A stretch of DNA of 10,115 bases from Prolixibacteraceae bacterium UBA6162 (GCA_002428215.1 DIUI01000116.1:1-10115); one strand, 5' to 3'; shown: positions 1 to 6,489, numbered from the stretch's first letter. The notes: generated from the letters alone by a model not told the origin. Made by a program: numbers and translations.

Positions 1-329
1 TTACGGTGTTTGATGAGTGCCAGAAGGTTTGAAAACAATGCCCCTCCGAAATAGAGAATCAGAAAATAGGCACTCCCCATTCTTCCAAAAAAGTAGGAGA
101 AATATTGTTCGGTTGCACTGCCGAAGAAGAATAGCACAAACATGTTTACGAAAAGATGCGACCATCCGCCATGGACAAATACATGTGTCACCAGCCGATG
201 GTACTCTTTACGGTGAATAATCTTTGCCGCATTAAACTGAAGTTGATCCATCAGTTGTCTGTTTCCAAATGCCAGATAGGATACAAAAGCAGTTATGCCC
301 ATCAGGATATAAGTAATTGAGAGGGTCAT
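1..329 (-). CDS. Rhomboid-family intramembrane serine protease, partial (C-terminal part beyond window)
   Basis: The first 109 residues can be read; the rest lies beyond base 1. A first membrane segment spans about residues 4-21. The rhomboid signature follows at the start of the second helix: H53-G-G-W, then H58 and N62 in an HxxxN arrangement (residues 53-62), leading into a hydrophobic stretch to about 74. A third hydrophobic segment runs from about 86 to 103. In rhomboids the His and Asn of HxxxN belong to the active-site region (oxyanion hole); the catalytic GxSG serine and the later histidine would lie outside the window, so activity cannot be judged. The family cleaves membrane proteins within or near their transmembrane segments. 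The ATG at 329-327 directly follows the holA stop codon (TAA-ATG, no spacer), so the gene is probably the last of an amn-holA-rhomboid operon and translated by coupling. Confidence 0.88.
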   Translation of the reverse strand, partial: MTLSITYILMGITAFVSYLAFGNRQLMDQLQFNAAKIIHRKEYHRLVTHVFVHGGWSHLFVNMFVLFFFGSATEQYFSYFFGRMGSAYFLILYFGGALFSNLLALIKHR

Positions 330-1340
330 TTAATGCAGGATTTTATATATAAGTTCTTTGTAAATGTCGCCCTGAGAAAGTTCACCCGAGGCTTCGAGTC
401 CTTTACTTTTCATATCGTAGATACGCAAAATACCTATGATTTCGAAAAGTTTGGTTGGGGTATATCTTTTGGCTTCTGCAATGGTTTTTTTTGCAATAAA
501 CGGAGAACCAATGTTCAAGGCCTTCATGACACCATTCTCACTCTTATCGGCAAGAAAGTGGTAGCGGAAGAGCCGTGAAAAATAGGTGTACAAAACGCCA
601 AGAGTGAAGGGAAGGGGCCCACTGCCCGGATTGGCTGCAAAATAGTTGACAATACGATTGGCTTTTAATATTTCTCTGTTTCCTAAAGCATTGGTTAGCT
701 CAAAGGGATTATACTCTTTGCTTATTCCGATGTTTTTCTCAATATGGTCGGGGGTAATTTGGTTGCCGACAGGAATAAGAATAAACAGTTTTTTTAGTTC
801 GTTGACTACTTTACTCAGGCTTTCGCCCAGATAGTCGGCTAACATTTGTGTAGCTTGCGGAGCAATTGAATAGCCTTTTTTCCTTACATAATTTTCTATC
901 CATTGGGGAATCTGGTAGTCCCGCAATCGGGGGGATTCAAAATAGAGCGCGCTTTTCTTGAGTTGTTTACCAAGCTCGGTTCTGCCATCAATTTTTTTGT
1001 ACTTGTAGTTTATAACCAGTATTGTGCTTTTGGATGGTGCTACCAGATACTTGGTCAGAACCTCAGGGTTCTTCCACTCCTGAGCCTCCTTTACAATAAC
1101 TACCTGTTGACTGGCCATCATAGGAAAGCGACGGGCAGTCTCCACAACCGTAAGGGGGTCAGCATCTCGTCCATAAAAAATTGTCTGATTGAATCCCTTC
1201 TCTGCTTCAGTAAGCACGTTGTTCTCAATGTAATCTGAAATGATATCGATATAATAGGGTTCCTCTCCGGTAAGAAAGTATACCGGATGATAGATTTTAT
1301 TGCTGAGATCCGCAATAATTTTATCGAATTCGGCTGCCAT
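330..1340 (-). CDS. holA: DNA polymerase III subunit delta (clamp loader)
   Basis: This 336-residue protein matches the HolA/delta family in length and layout. The N-terminal AAA+-like domain opens with a YFLTGEEPYYI segment (about residues 21-31), the delta counterpart of a P-loop that no longer binds ATP. A central helical part has the LADYLGESLSKVVNELKKL segment typical of delta, and the C-terminal helical collar domain ends in KELIYKIL. Delta opens the beta sliding clamp within the clamp-loader complex in the cytoplasm. The ATG at 1340-1338 overlaps the amn stop codon by one base (TAATG), and its own stop codon touches the rhomboid ATG, so the three genes are almost certainly co-transcribed from a promoter upstream of amn. 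Confidence 0.95.
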   Translation of the reverse strand: MAAEFDKIIADLSNKIYHPVYFLTGEEPYYIDIISDYIENNVLTEAEKGFNQTIFYGRDADPLTVVETARRFPMMASQQVVIVKEAQEWKNPEVLTKYLVAPSKSTILVINYKYKKIDGRTELGKQLKKSALYFESPRLRDYQIPQWIENYVRKKGYSIAPQATQMLADYLGESLSKVVNELKKLFILIPVGNQITPDHIEKNIGISKEYNPFELTNALGNREILKANRIVNYFAANPGSGPLPFTLGVLYTYFSRLFRYHFLADKSENGVMKALNIGSPFIAKKTIAEAKRYTPTKLFEIIGILRIYDMKSKGLEASGELSQGDIYKELIYKILH

Positions 1341-2110
1341 TAAAATTTAAGGTGTTTTACCGACTTGCCGAAGTTTTTAAGCTCCTGTAGTGCATCTATG
1401 CCAACATTGATATGGTTGTTGACGAACATAGTGGTCACTTTTTTATCGCTCTCTTCGGTTTTAACGCCTGTCGAAATCATGGGTTGGTCCGACACCAGTA
1501 ACAATGCGCCAGCCGGAATCTGGTTGGCAAAACCAACAATAAAAATGGTGGCAGTTTCCATGTCGATGGCCATTGCCCGGGTTTTTTCGAGATACCTTTT
1601 AAACCGTTCGTCGTACTCCCATACCCTTTTATTGGTGGTAAATACAGTTCCTGTCCAGTAGTCGAGCTGTTTATCGCGGATTACATGCGACACTGCCCGT
1701 TGGAGGTTAAATGCAGGGAGTGCAGGTACTTCAGGCGGCAGGTAGTCGTTCGATGTTCCATCGCTTCTAATGGCAGCAATGGGCAGAATCAGGTCGCCCA
1801 ATTTGTTTTTGGCCTTTAATCCACCGCATTTGCCCAGAAAAAGGACGGCTTTAGGATGTATAGCACTCAGAAGATCCATAATGGTAGCGGCATTGGGGCT
1901 ACCCATTCCGAAATTGATGATGGTAATTCCCTCTGCGCTTGCATTTGGCATTGCTCTTGTGCTGCCTACAACGGGTACCTCAAATCGCTGAGCAAATTGT
2001 TCGACATAATTCTGAAAGTTGGTAAGCAGAATATATTTGCCAAAATCTTCGAGGGCTCTTCCGGTATATCGAGGCAACCAGTTTTCTACAATCTCTTCCT
2101 TGGTTCTCAT
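1340..2110 (-). CDS. amn: AMP nucleosidase, short Bacteroidota form
   Basis: This 256-residue protein belongs to the purine nucleoside phosphorylase / AMP nucleosidase fold. Visible motifs are NFGMGSPNAA (66-75, phosphate/ribose region), FLGKCGGL (91-98), AIDMETATIF (181-190, with the Met-Glu pair that contacts the ribose) and VSDQP (206-210, with the Asp that acts on the base). AMP nucleosidase cleaves AMP to adenine and ribose 5-phosphate in purine salvage. The enterobacterial enzyme is nearly twice as long because of an N-terminal regulatory domain; the short version here is usual in Bacteroidota. A plain nucleoside phosphorylase with another substrate remains possible. It is the first gene of the minus-strand operon, with a candidate promoter at 2160-2194. 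Confidence 0.88.
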   Translation of the reverse strand: MRTKEEIVENWLPRYTGRALEDFGKYILLTNFQNYVEQFAQRFEVPVVGSTRAMPNASAEGITIINFGMGSPNAATIMDLLSAIHPKAVLFLGKCGGLKAKNKLGDLILPIAAIRSDGTSNDYLPPEVPALPAFNLQRAVSHVIRDKQLDYWTGTVFTTNKRVWEYDERFKRYLEKTRAMAIDMETATIFIVGFANQIPAGALLLVSDQPMISTGVKTEESDKKVTTMFVNNHINVGIDALQELKNFGKSVKHLKF

Positions 2111-2159
2111 ATTCTACAGTTATTGAATTAGTATTACTTTAGCTGTGACGAACAAATTA

Positions 2160-2194
2160 CAAAAATAGCAATTTGGGTGGGCTTATAATGCAAA
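2160..2194 (-). promoter_or_regulatory. Candidate Bacteroidota-type promoter for amn-holA-rhomboid
   Basis: Read on the minus strand, TATTTTTG (2167-2160) fits the -7 consensus TAnnTTTG exactly. A TTTG (2194-2191) lies 23 bp upstream as a possible -33 box, at the long end of accepted spacing. Transcription would start near 2153, giving a leader of about 40 nt before the amn ATG. The -33 box falls inside the first codons of the divergent HsdR-N-like gene, so the two genes may influence each other. This is inferred from the consensus only. Confidence 0.4.
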
Positions 2195-2646
2195 AACTCA
2201 ATTTACCCGACTGCGCTTTGCGCATTGAAAACCGTAATGGGCAACTTAAGGTTTTCGACACTTTTCGGAAACTTTGGGTAGTTTTGACCCCCGAGGAGTG
2301 GGTCCGGCAGAATTTTCTTCATTTCCTTACGAAGGCCAAAGGTTATCCCGGAAGCCTTATATCAGTTGAAAAGCAGGTAAAGGTGAATGGAATGCAACAG
2401 CGGTTTGATTTTGTAGTATATAACCGGATTGCTAAACCTTTAATGGTGGGAGAGTTCAAGGCTCCGGGCATAAGAATTAATCAAGATACTTTCGATCAGG
2501 CAGTCAGGTACAATGGCACCTTAAAAGCTCCTTTTGTTCTGGTATCCAATGGACTCGACCATTTTATTTGTCGTATAGATTTTGAAGCGAACCGGTCAGA
2601 TTACCTTTCCGAGATTCCTGACTTTGAATCGATAGCAGAAAGTTGA
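2188..2646 (+). CDS. Stand-alone HsdR N-terminal-like PD-(D/E)XK protein
   Basis: With the ATG at 2188 the protein has 152 residues. A TTG at 2173 would add five residues but is the less likely start. The sequence resembles the N-terminal nuclease domain of type I restriction enzyme R subunits (HSDR_N_2 type). The PD-(D/E)XK core is visible: RFD with D74, VGEFKAP with E89 and K91, then QAVRY with Q104 and Y108, the QxxxY motif of this nuclease group. No helicase/translocase domain follows, and no hsdM or hsdS is nearby, so it is not a restriction system. I recall such orphan proteins beside holA and amn in Bacteroidota, which hints at a DNA repair or replication role; that role is inference. 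It diverges from amn. Confidence 0.8.
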   Translation: MQKLNLPDCALRIENRNGQLKVFDTFRKLWVVLTPEEWVRQNFLHFLTKAKGYPGSLISVEKQVKVNGMQQRFDFVVYNRIAKPLMVGEFKAPGIRINQDTFDQAVRYNGTLKAPFVLVSNGLDHFICRIDFEANRSDYLSEIPDFESIAES

Positions 2647-2741
2647 GTCGAGGATTATTTCAATTCACTGTATTAAAAACTACCACGATTATATTAGTTT
2701 AAAACACAAAGCTATTCCCTTTCGAATTCAAAATTCATTGT

Positions 2742-3152
2742 ATGGCAACCATTCAAACCATCTATTTAGGCGATTTGCGCACTGAAAACACCCATGTACA
2801 ATCGGGCAACAAGGTAATAACCGATGCTCCGCTCGACAACCGTGGTAAAGGTGAATTTTTTTCTCCCACCGATTTGCTGGCAACAGCTCTGGGGAGTTGT
2901 ATTCTCACCATAATGGGGATAAAAGCCCGGGATCATGGTATAGATCTCGAAGGTACACGTGTAGAGGTTACCAAAATTATGGCTTCGGATCCCCGCAGGG
3001 TTAACGAGGTCGTTATGGATTTTTATTTTCCGTCCCGTAAATACGAAGCAGAGCAAAGAATGTTAATTGAATCGATGGCAGGGGTAAGTCCGGTGCCATT
3101 GAGCCTGCATCCAGACTTAAAACAAACCGTTAATTTTCATTGGCACAAATAG
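2742..3152 (+). CDS. OsmC/Ohr-family protein lacking the second redox cysteine
   Basis: This 136-residue protein has the OsmC fold markers: an N-terminal beta region, FSPTDLLATALGSC (40-53) with the first conserved cysteine C53 at the start of the central helix, an RRVNEVVMDF strand (85-94), and SPVPLSLHPDLKQTV near the C-terminus. OsmC/Ohr proteins use two cysteines to reduce organic hydroperoxides. The second normally begins a CPV motif; here the position is Ser116 (codon AGT at 3087-3089). The protein may have lost classical peroxidase activity or may use another thiol as partner. The start is the ATG at 2742, with no Shine-Dalgarno sequence. It follows the HsdR-N-like gene by 95 bp and ends directly against the convergent crtZ-type gene. 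Confidence 0.9.
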   Translation: MATIQTIYLGDLRTENTHVQSGNKVITDAPLDNRGKGEFFSPTDLLATALGSCILTIMGIKARDHGIDLEGTRVEVTKIMASDPRRVNEVVMDFYFPSRKYEAEQRMLIESMAGVSPVPLSLHPDLKQTVNFHWHK

Positions 3153-3632
3153 TCAGTCTTCGCCAAAATAGCGACGCGGGAAAAACAGCAGTCCAAAGTT
3201 TTGAAAGTCGTTCCGGTCTTTGGGCCAATGATGTGCTTTGTGGGCCCGGATTAGTGCCTTCAGATAGGCTGAGTGCTTTTGGGGTTTAAAAGGGAGTTTG
3301 ATTCGTTCGTGGATAATGAGGTCGTGAACGATAAAATAGGTGAGTCCGTAGAGGATTATTCCTCCACTGACAAAGAGCGCAGGAGGAAAAGCCCAAAAGG
3401 CGCCACCCGCCATAAGCAATATCCCGGGAATGGCGTAGACCAAAAAGAAGCGATCGTTTTTTTCGAATTTTTTTGTTTCTGTTTCTTGCGGTGAACTCCT
3501 TTTTTTGTCGTTTCTGTGGTGATCGAGGTGCCAACTCCAAAGTGAGCCATGCATCAAATATTTATGATTGGTCCAGGCGACCAGTTCCATCAGCAGGAAC
3601 GAAAAAACAAACAAAAATAGATGTAAGATCAT
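3153..3632 (-). CDS. crtZ: Carotenoid (beta-carotene) hydroxylase, CrtZ type
   Basis: With the ATG at 3632-3630 the protein has 159 residues, the usual CrtZ size; an upstream TTG at 3710 would add 26 residues of unlikely sequence. It is a membrane di-iron enzyme of the fatty-acid-hydroxylase superfamily. All four histidine clusters are present: H23-KYLM-H28, H35-LD-H38H39, H103-DLII-H108 (in the CrtZ-like VHDLIIHERI context) and H131-KA-H134H135. Hydrophobic segments lie near 1-20, 62-82 and 84-102. CrtZ adds 3-hydroxyl groups to beta-ionone rings, leading to zeaxanthin-type pigments. No other carotenoid gene is in the window. The stop codon abuts the OsmC stop codon. Another hydroxylase of the same superfamily is possible, but the histidine spacing favours CrtZ. 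Confidence 0.87.
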   Translation of the reverse strand: MILHLFLFVFSFLLMELVAWTNHKYLMHGSLWSWHLDHHRNDKKRSSPQETETKKFEKNDRFFLVYAIPGILLMAGGAFWAFPPALFVSGGIILYGLTYFIVHDLIIHERIKLPFKPQKHSAYLKALIRAHKAHHWPKDRNDFQNFGLLFFPRRYFGED

Positions 3633-3731
3633 AGATGTGAGATATGGATGTGCAACAGGATGAAAATAGTACAAATTTTGCACATCCGAATTCAACAGAT
3701 ACCCAACCAATGAGGAAAAATCGGAACCTCC

Positions 3732-3741
3732 CTGTGCACAG
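3732..3741. repeat. Short perfect palindrome between ROK and crtZ
   Basis: CTGTGCACAG is self-complementary over 10 bp. It lies about 100 bp upstream of the crtZ-type start and 30 bp past the ROK stop codon (both genes minus strand). It could be a regulator site for crtZ. There is no T-run close enough to make it a convincing terminator for the kinase. It may be chance. Confidence 0.25.
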
Positions 3742-3770
3742 CTAAAGGGATATCGGTAAGGTATTGGTCG

Positions 3771-4757
3771 TTATTTTTCGAGCTCTTTCCATGCCAGCGC
3801 ACTTGCACCCACAATGGCGGCATCGCCAGCTTTGAGCTGGGAAGGGAGCAACTTTACTTTGTTTTTGTAAAGCGGGAGCAGATATTTCTCCATGCTTTCG
3901 CGTGTTGGGTTAAAGAGAAGGTCTCCAGCTGCGGTAGGTCCACCAAAAAGGAAAATAGCTTCAGGGCTAAGGTAGTGCACGGTGTCGGCAAGGCCCATGC
4001 CGAGCCAATCCCCGGTTTTCTCAAAAACCATATTGGCTATTTTATCTCCGGCAATAGCAGCTTCGTAAATCATTTTTGAATTGAGTTCTGCAAACGATTT
4101 GCTTGCGAGGAGGCTATCATTGGCGTTATAGTGTACCAGCAATTCAAAGGCAGTACGCTTGATTCCCGAGGCAGAACAATAGGCTTCCAGATGTCCGGGT
4201 GTTCCGCATCCACAGGGTCTTCCGCCCGGAACCAGCATTGTGTGGCCGCATTCACCTGCAAACCCGTCGTGTCCATATACCAAATCCCCGTTTACGATAA
4301 TACCGCTGCCAACACCAGTGCCAAGGGTATACATAACAAAGTTTTTCATGCCTCTGGCTCCGCCATAGATCATCTCTCCCAAGGCCGCAGCATTTGCATC
4401 ATTGGTAAGAGCAATAGCCTTCATTTCGGGAAAATGGCTCTTTAATTGCTCAACCAGTCGAAGTTCCCCTTTGAATGAAAGATTAGGGGCATATTCGATG
4501 ATTCCCTTATAGTAATTTCCGGCGGGTGCTCCAATACCAATACCAACCACTTCTATTTGATCATTTATTAGGGTTGCAGCTTGGATTACTGATTTAATTT
4601 TTTGAGCCAGATCCAACATAAACAGCTCAAAATTCCCGTGGGATGCAGTTGGAATTGACTCTTTAATTACAACATTTCCATCGATATCTACTACACCGAT
4701 AGCCGTGTTGGTTCCTCCAACATCAACACCTATTGCAACCTGTTTTGTCTGACTCAT
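3771..4757 (-). CDS. ROK-family sugar kinase (glucokinase-like)
   Basis: This 328-residue protein carries the ROK (repressor, ORF, kinase) motifs. These are the ATP-phosphate loop DVGGTNTA (12-19); TNDANAAA (118-125) with catalytic Asp120; GTGVGSG (146-152); AGECGH (167-172) with sugar-binding Glu169 and zinc-binding His172; and the zinc loop C182-G-C184 followed by G-H189-L-E191. The third cysteine of the common CxCGxxGC motif is His189 here, a variant also seen in other ROK kinases. FGGP (281-284) belongs to the adenosine site. No N-terminal helix-turn-helix is present, so it is a kinase and not a ROK repressor. The likely reaction is ATP-dependent phosphorylation of a hexose (glucose, mannose, N-acetylmannosamine or similar) in the cytoplasm; the sugar cannot be read. 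It diverges from the LacI-type regulator and symporter, which suggests a shared pathway. Confidence 0.92.
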   Translation of the reverse strand: MSQTKQVAIGVDVGGTNTAIGVVDIDGNVVIKESIPTASHGNFELFMLDLAQKIKSVIQAATLINDQIEVVGIGIGAPAGNYYKGIIEYAPNLSFKGELRLVEQLKSHFPEMKAIALTNDANAAALGEMIYGGARGMKNFVMYTLGTGVGSGIIVNGDLVYGHDGFAGECGHTMLVPGGRPCGCGTPGHLEAYCSASGIKRTAFELLVHYNANDSLLASKSFAELNSKMIYEAAIAGDKIANMVFEKTGDWLGMGLADTVHYLSPEAIFLFGGPTAAGDLLFNPTRESMEKYLLPLYKNKVKLLPSQLKAGDAAIVGASALAWKELEK

Positions 4758-5077
4758 ATTAATGGATTAAAGGAGATGGGACTGCCGGCCGGCAGAATAC
4801 TGGTTGTATTTATTGGATTGTGGAATAAAAAATTGATTTTACGTTGAGGCTGCGAACGCTCAATGGCGATAACCGGATTGACCCTTAGGTATCTTTGAAG
4901 GTGTCCAGGTTTACTCACATTCACGAAAAGCTTTTTTGAAATAAGGTGTCCAGAAGAGGAAAACCCCTCAAGTAATGAAAGCCGAAGATTGCTTCCCATA
5001 GGGAACTGGAAAGCAATCCGACCTGTTAGATCAGGATGGACGAAAGGTACACTTTGGTCTTTTTGGGCCATCGACAT
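4754..5077 (-). CDS. Doubtful 107-residue reading frame upstream of the ROK kinase
   Basis: I do not recognise this frame. It runs from an ATG at 5077 to a TGA that overlaps the ROK ATG by four bases (ATGA), an overlap typical of coupled genes and the main argument for it. Against it: no family resemblance, no signal peptide or clear domain, an ordinary length for a chance frame, and several repeats or palindromes inside it. Two copies of the 11-mer AAGGTGTCCAG, 45 bp apart (plus strand), encode GHL twice in the predicted protein. It may be a decayed gene, a small unknown protein, or simply the kinase leader region. Confidence 0.2.
   Translation of the reverse strand: MSMAQKDQSVPFVHPDLTGRIAFQFPMGSNLRLSLLEGFSSSGHLISKKLFVNVSKPGHLQRYLRVNPVIAIERSQPQRKINFLFHNPINTTSILPAGSPISFNPLI
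4782..4795. repeat. GC-rich 14-bp palindrome before the ROK kinase
   Basis: CTGCCGG followed by CCGGCAG is perfectly self-complementary and ends 25 bp upstream of the ROK ATG. It stands out as pure GC in an AT-rich stretch. It could be a regulator site or part of a dispersed palindromic repeat; a genome-wide copy count would decide. Confidence 0.4.
4898..4953 (+). repeat. Two direct copies of an 11-mer, 45 bp apart
   Basis: AAGGTGTCCAG occurs at 4898-4908 and again at 4943-4953. The 45-bp period is close to four DNA turns, so the copies face nearly the same side of the helix, and it is also a multiple of three. A pair of binding sites or a trace of local duplication are both possible. Confidence 0.35.
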
Positions 5078-5106
5078 TAGACAAACAAAGGGTTGTAATG
5101 ATTGTT

Positions 5107-5226
5107 AACTCCACTTCCGTTTTGACGCAGGTGCAAATTTAAAAATAATACTGAAGTTTAGGGAAAGTCAACGGCCGTTGTAGATGTAATGGCTGATATT
5201 TAAAACGAATTTAGCTAAGTGGAGTT
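5107..5226. repeat. Distant inverted repeat, arms 5107-5116 and 5217-5226
   Basis: AACTCCACTT (5107-5116) is the exact reverse complement of AAGTGGAGTT (5217-5226). Beyond the arms, GTT on the left and TAAC on the right keep the match if one base is skipped. The arms enclose 100 bp. Possible meanings are paired regulator sites for looping or the ends of a small mobile remnant; chance is also possible. Confidence 0.35.
5169..5180. promoter_or_regulatory. Perfect 12-bp palindrome, possible operator
   Basis: CAACGGCCGTTG is perfectly symmetric and lies inside the distant inverted repeat, about 410 bp upstream of the ROK ATG and 300 bp upstream of the LacI-type start. Its half-site resembles that of the 5364-5375 operator only in the ACG/CGT core, so it may bind a different protein. 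Confidence 0.3.
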
Positions 5227-5332
5227 TAACTATTTGAAGCCTGGTTGATTCGAAATTAATTCAGGCAAACAAAAAAACAGCACAAATAATGAGCAGTCCA
5301 GTACAACAATATTTTTATTTTTCGCACATATT

Positions 5333-5355
5333 GTGACACAAAAAAATAGTGACAC
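5333..5355 (+). repeat. Direct repeat GTGACAC, two copies 16 bp apart
   Basis: GTGACAC occurs at 5333-5339 and 5349-5355. The first copy lies in TGTGACACA, itself symmetric around the central A. The pair sits just upstream of the operator and -7 box, where an activator would bind. Confidence 0.3.
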
Positions 5356-5363
5356 GGAATTTT

Positions 5364-5375
5364 TTAAACGTTTAA
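5364..5375. promoter_or_regulatory. LacI-family operator before the regulator gene
   Basis: TTAAACGTTTAA is a perfect 12-bp palindrome with a central C-G step, the hallmark of LacI/GalR operators, where the hinge-helix leucine wedges into the central CpG. The LacI-type protein encoded downstream has such a leucine (L60). The site lies between the expected -33 and -7 elements, three bases before the -7 box, so binding would block polymerase. Autorepression is the natural reading. Confidence 0.62.
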
Positions 5376-5378
5376 GCT

Positions 5379-5386
5379 TATATTTG
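5379..5386 (+). promoter_or_regulatory. -7 box of the LacI-type regulator promoter
   Basis: TATATTTG matches the Bacteroidota -7 consensus TAnnTTTG exactly. Transcription would begin near 5393, giving a leader of about 85 nt. No clear -33 TTTG lies at the expected distance, so the promoter may be weak or need an activator, perhaps through the GTGACAC repeats. Confidence 0.5.
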
Positions 5387-5478
5387 TGCATCAAGGCAAA
5401 AAGGCTGTTTCTTTTTTGCTGCAAAAGAACGATCTTCAGGGTTGTTCTAAAATGACCAGAATATAAAGACCTAGTGAT

Positions 5479-6489
5479 ATGGCTAAAAGGGTTTTGCTTA
5501 AAGATATTGCCGAAAAAGTGGGGGTTTCCACCGCATTGGTTTCCTATGTAATGAACGGTCTTGAAAAGGAGAAGAGAGTAGGGGCCAATATTGTCAAACG
5601 AATTAAGGAAGTTGCTCAGGAGCTCGATTATAAGCCGAACCAGATTGCCCAAAGTTTGAGACGGGGATCTACTCAAACCCTTGGGGTGATTCTGGCCGAT
5701 ATCTCAAATCCATTTTTTGGCCACATGGCCAGGGTAATTGAAGATGAAGCAGGCAAGCTCGGTTACACGGTAATTTTTGGAAGTTCTGATGAAGATGCAG
5801 TTAAATCTGATAAGCTAATTCAGACATTTAGTGACCGACAGGTTGATGGGTTTATTATAGTACCTGCCGAGAACAGCGCTTCTCAGATTAAGAAACTATT
5901 CGAAACCGGAAAACCACTTGTTCAGATTGATCGGTGTTACAAAGATGTTGAAACCAATTTTGTTGGACTTGACAACTTCAATGCATCGTTCCATGCCGTA
6001 AAAGCACTGATAATGAATGGGCGTAAACGAATCGCCATGGTTGCTTATCACTCATCGCTCAGTCATATGGAAGAGCGCATTGCCGGATACAAGGAGGCCA
6101 TGGTGAGTTATGGACTTGAGAGTAATATTCGAATTGTTGAGCTCGATTATGCGGGTTATCTTGAAGAAACCGACCGGTATATGCAAGAGCTTATTAACGT
6201 TGAAGAACCTGCAGATGGTCTGTTTTTCGCCACAAACTCAATTTCACTGGTTGGTCTCTACTGGATCAAGCGGAACAAAATACGGGTTCCGGAGGATGTG
6301 GCTATAATTGGTTTTGATGGGAATGAGGCCTTTGACTTCTTTTATGCTCCGCTCTCGTATGTTGAGCAACCGATTGTTGAAATGGGCAAAGAGGCGGTAA
6401 GGTTGATCGTTGAACAAATAAAAGGAAACTCAAGGTTGTCGCAGATTCGGTTAAAAGAGAATCTTGTACTCAGGGAATCATGTTGTTAA
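5479..6489 (+). CDS. LacI/GalR-family transcriptional regulator
   Basis: The length of 336 residues is standard for the family. The N-terminal helix-turn-helix covers about residues 6-26 (LKDIAEKVGVSTALVSYVMN). The hinge helix is PNQIAQSLRRG (53-63), with L60 at the position that intercalates the operator centre. From about 66 (TLGVILADISNPFF) a periplasmic-binding-protein-like sensor domain follows, with the typical late motif VPEDVAIIGFDGNEAFDFFYAPLSYV (about 272-297) and a terminal ENLVLRES. It is probably a repressor relieved by a sugar or sugar phosphate. The effector cannot be read, but the divergent ROK kinase and following symporter are likely targets. A matching operator lies in its own promoter. 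The start has no Shine-Dalgarno sequence. Confidence 0.95.
   Translation: MAKRVLLKDIAEKVGVSTALVSYVMNGLEKEKRVGANIVKRIKEVAQELDYKPNQIAQSLRRGSTQTLGVILADISNPFFGHMARVIEDEAGKLGYTVIFGSSDEDAVKSDKLIQTFSDRQVDGFIIVPAENSASQIKKLFETGKPLVQIDRCYKDVETNFVGLDNFNASFHAVKALIMNGRKRIAMVAYHSSLSHMEERIAGYKEAMVSYGLESNIRIVELDYAGYLEETDRYMQELINVEEPADGLFFATNSISLVGLYWIKRNKIRVPEDVAIIGFDGNEAFDFFYAPLSYVEQPIVEMGKEAVRLIVEQIKGNSRLSQIRLKENLVLRESCC

Larger units (their letters stand above)
5078..5478. other. 401-bp intergenic control region between ROK kinase and LacI regulator
   Basis: No convincing gene is present on either strand. The region is AT-rich with A-runs (about 5268-5276 and 5340-5346). It holds a distant inverted repeat (5107-5116 with 5217-5226), a 12-bp palindrome at 5169-5180, paired GTGACAC copies (5333-5355), a LacI-type operator (5364-5375) and a -7 box (5379-5386). 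The density of symmetric sites suggests it controls both divergent genes. Confidence 0.55.

Noticed and set aside
333..2131. Plus-strand open frames across holA and amn
   Set aside because: They lie antisense to well-recognised genes and show no family features of their own.
2184..2189. TATAAT as a -10 promoter box
   Set aside because: It overlaps the ATG of the HsdR-N-like gene, and the sigma-70 -10 consensus of Proteobacteria is not the usual Bacteroidota signal.
2188..2646. A type I restriction-modification system
   Set aside because: Only the small N-terminal nuclease-like domain is present; there is no helicase domain, methylase or specificity subunit.
3180..3194. ROK zinc-loop style anomaly extended to the whole window as evidence of transfer
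   Set aside because: The Cys-to-His change in the ROK kinase is a known family variant, and codon use and gene style look uniform across the window by eye.
3714..3770. A terminator after the ROK kinase
   Set aside because: Only short pairings (CCCT with AGGG) are possible and the T-run is too far away for a convincing intrinsic terminator.
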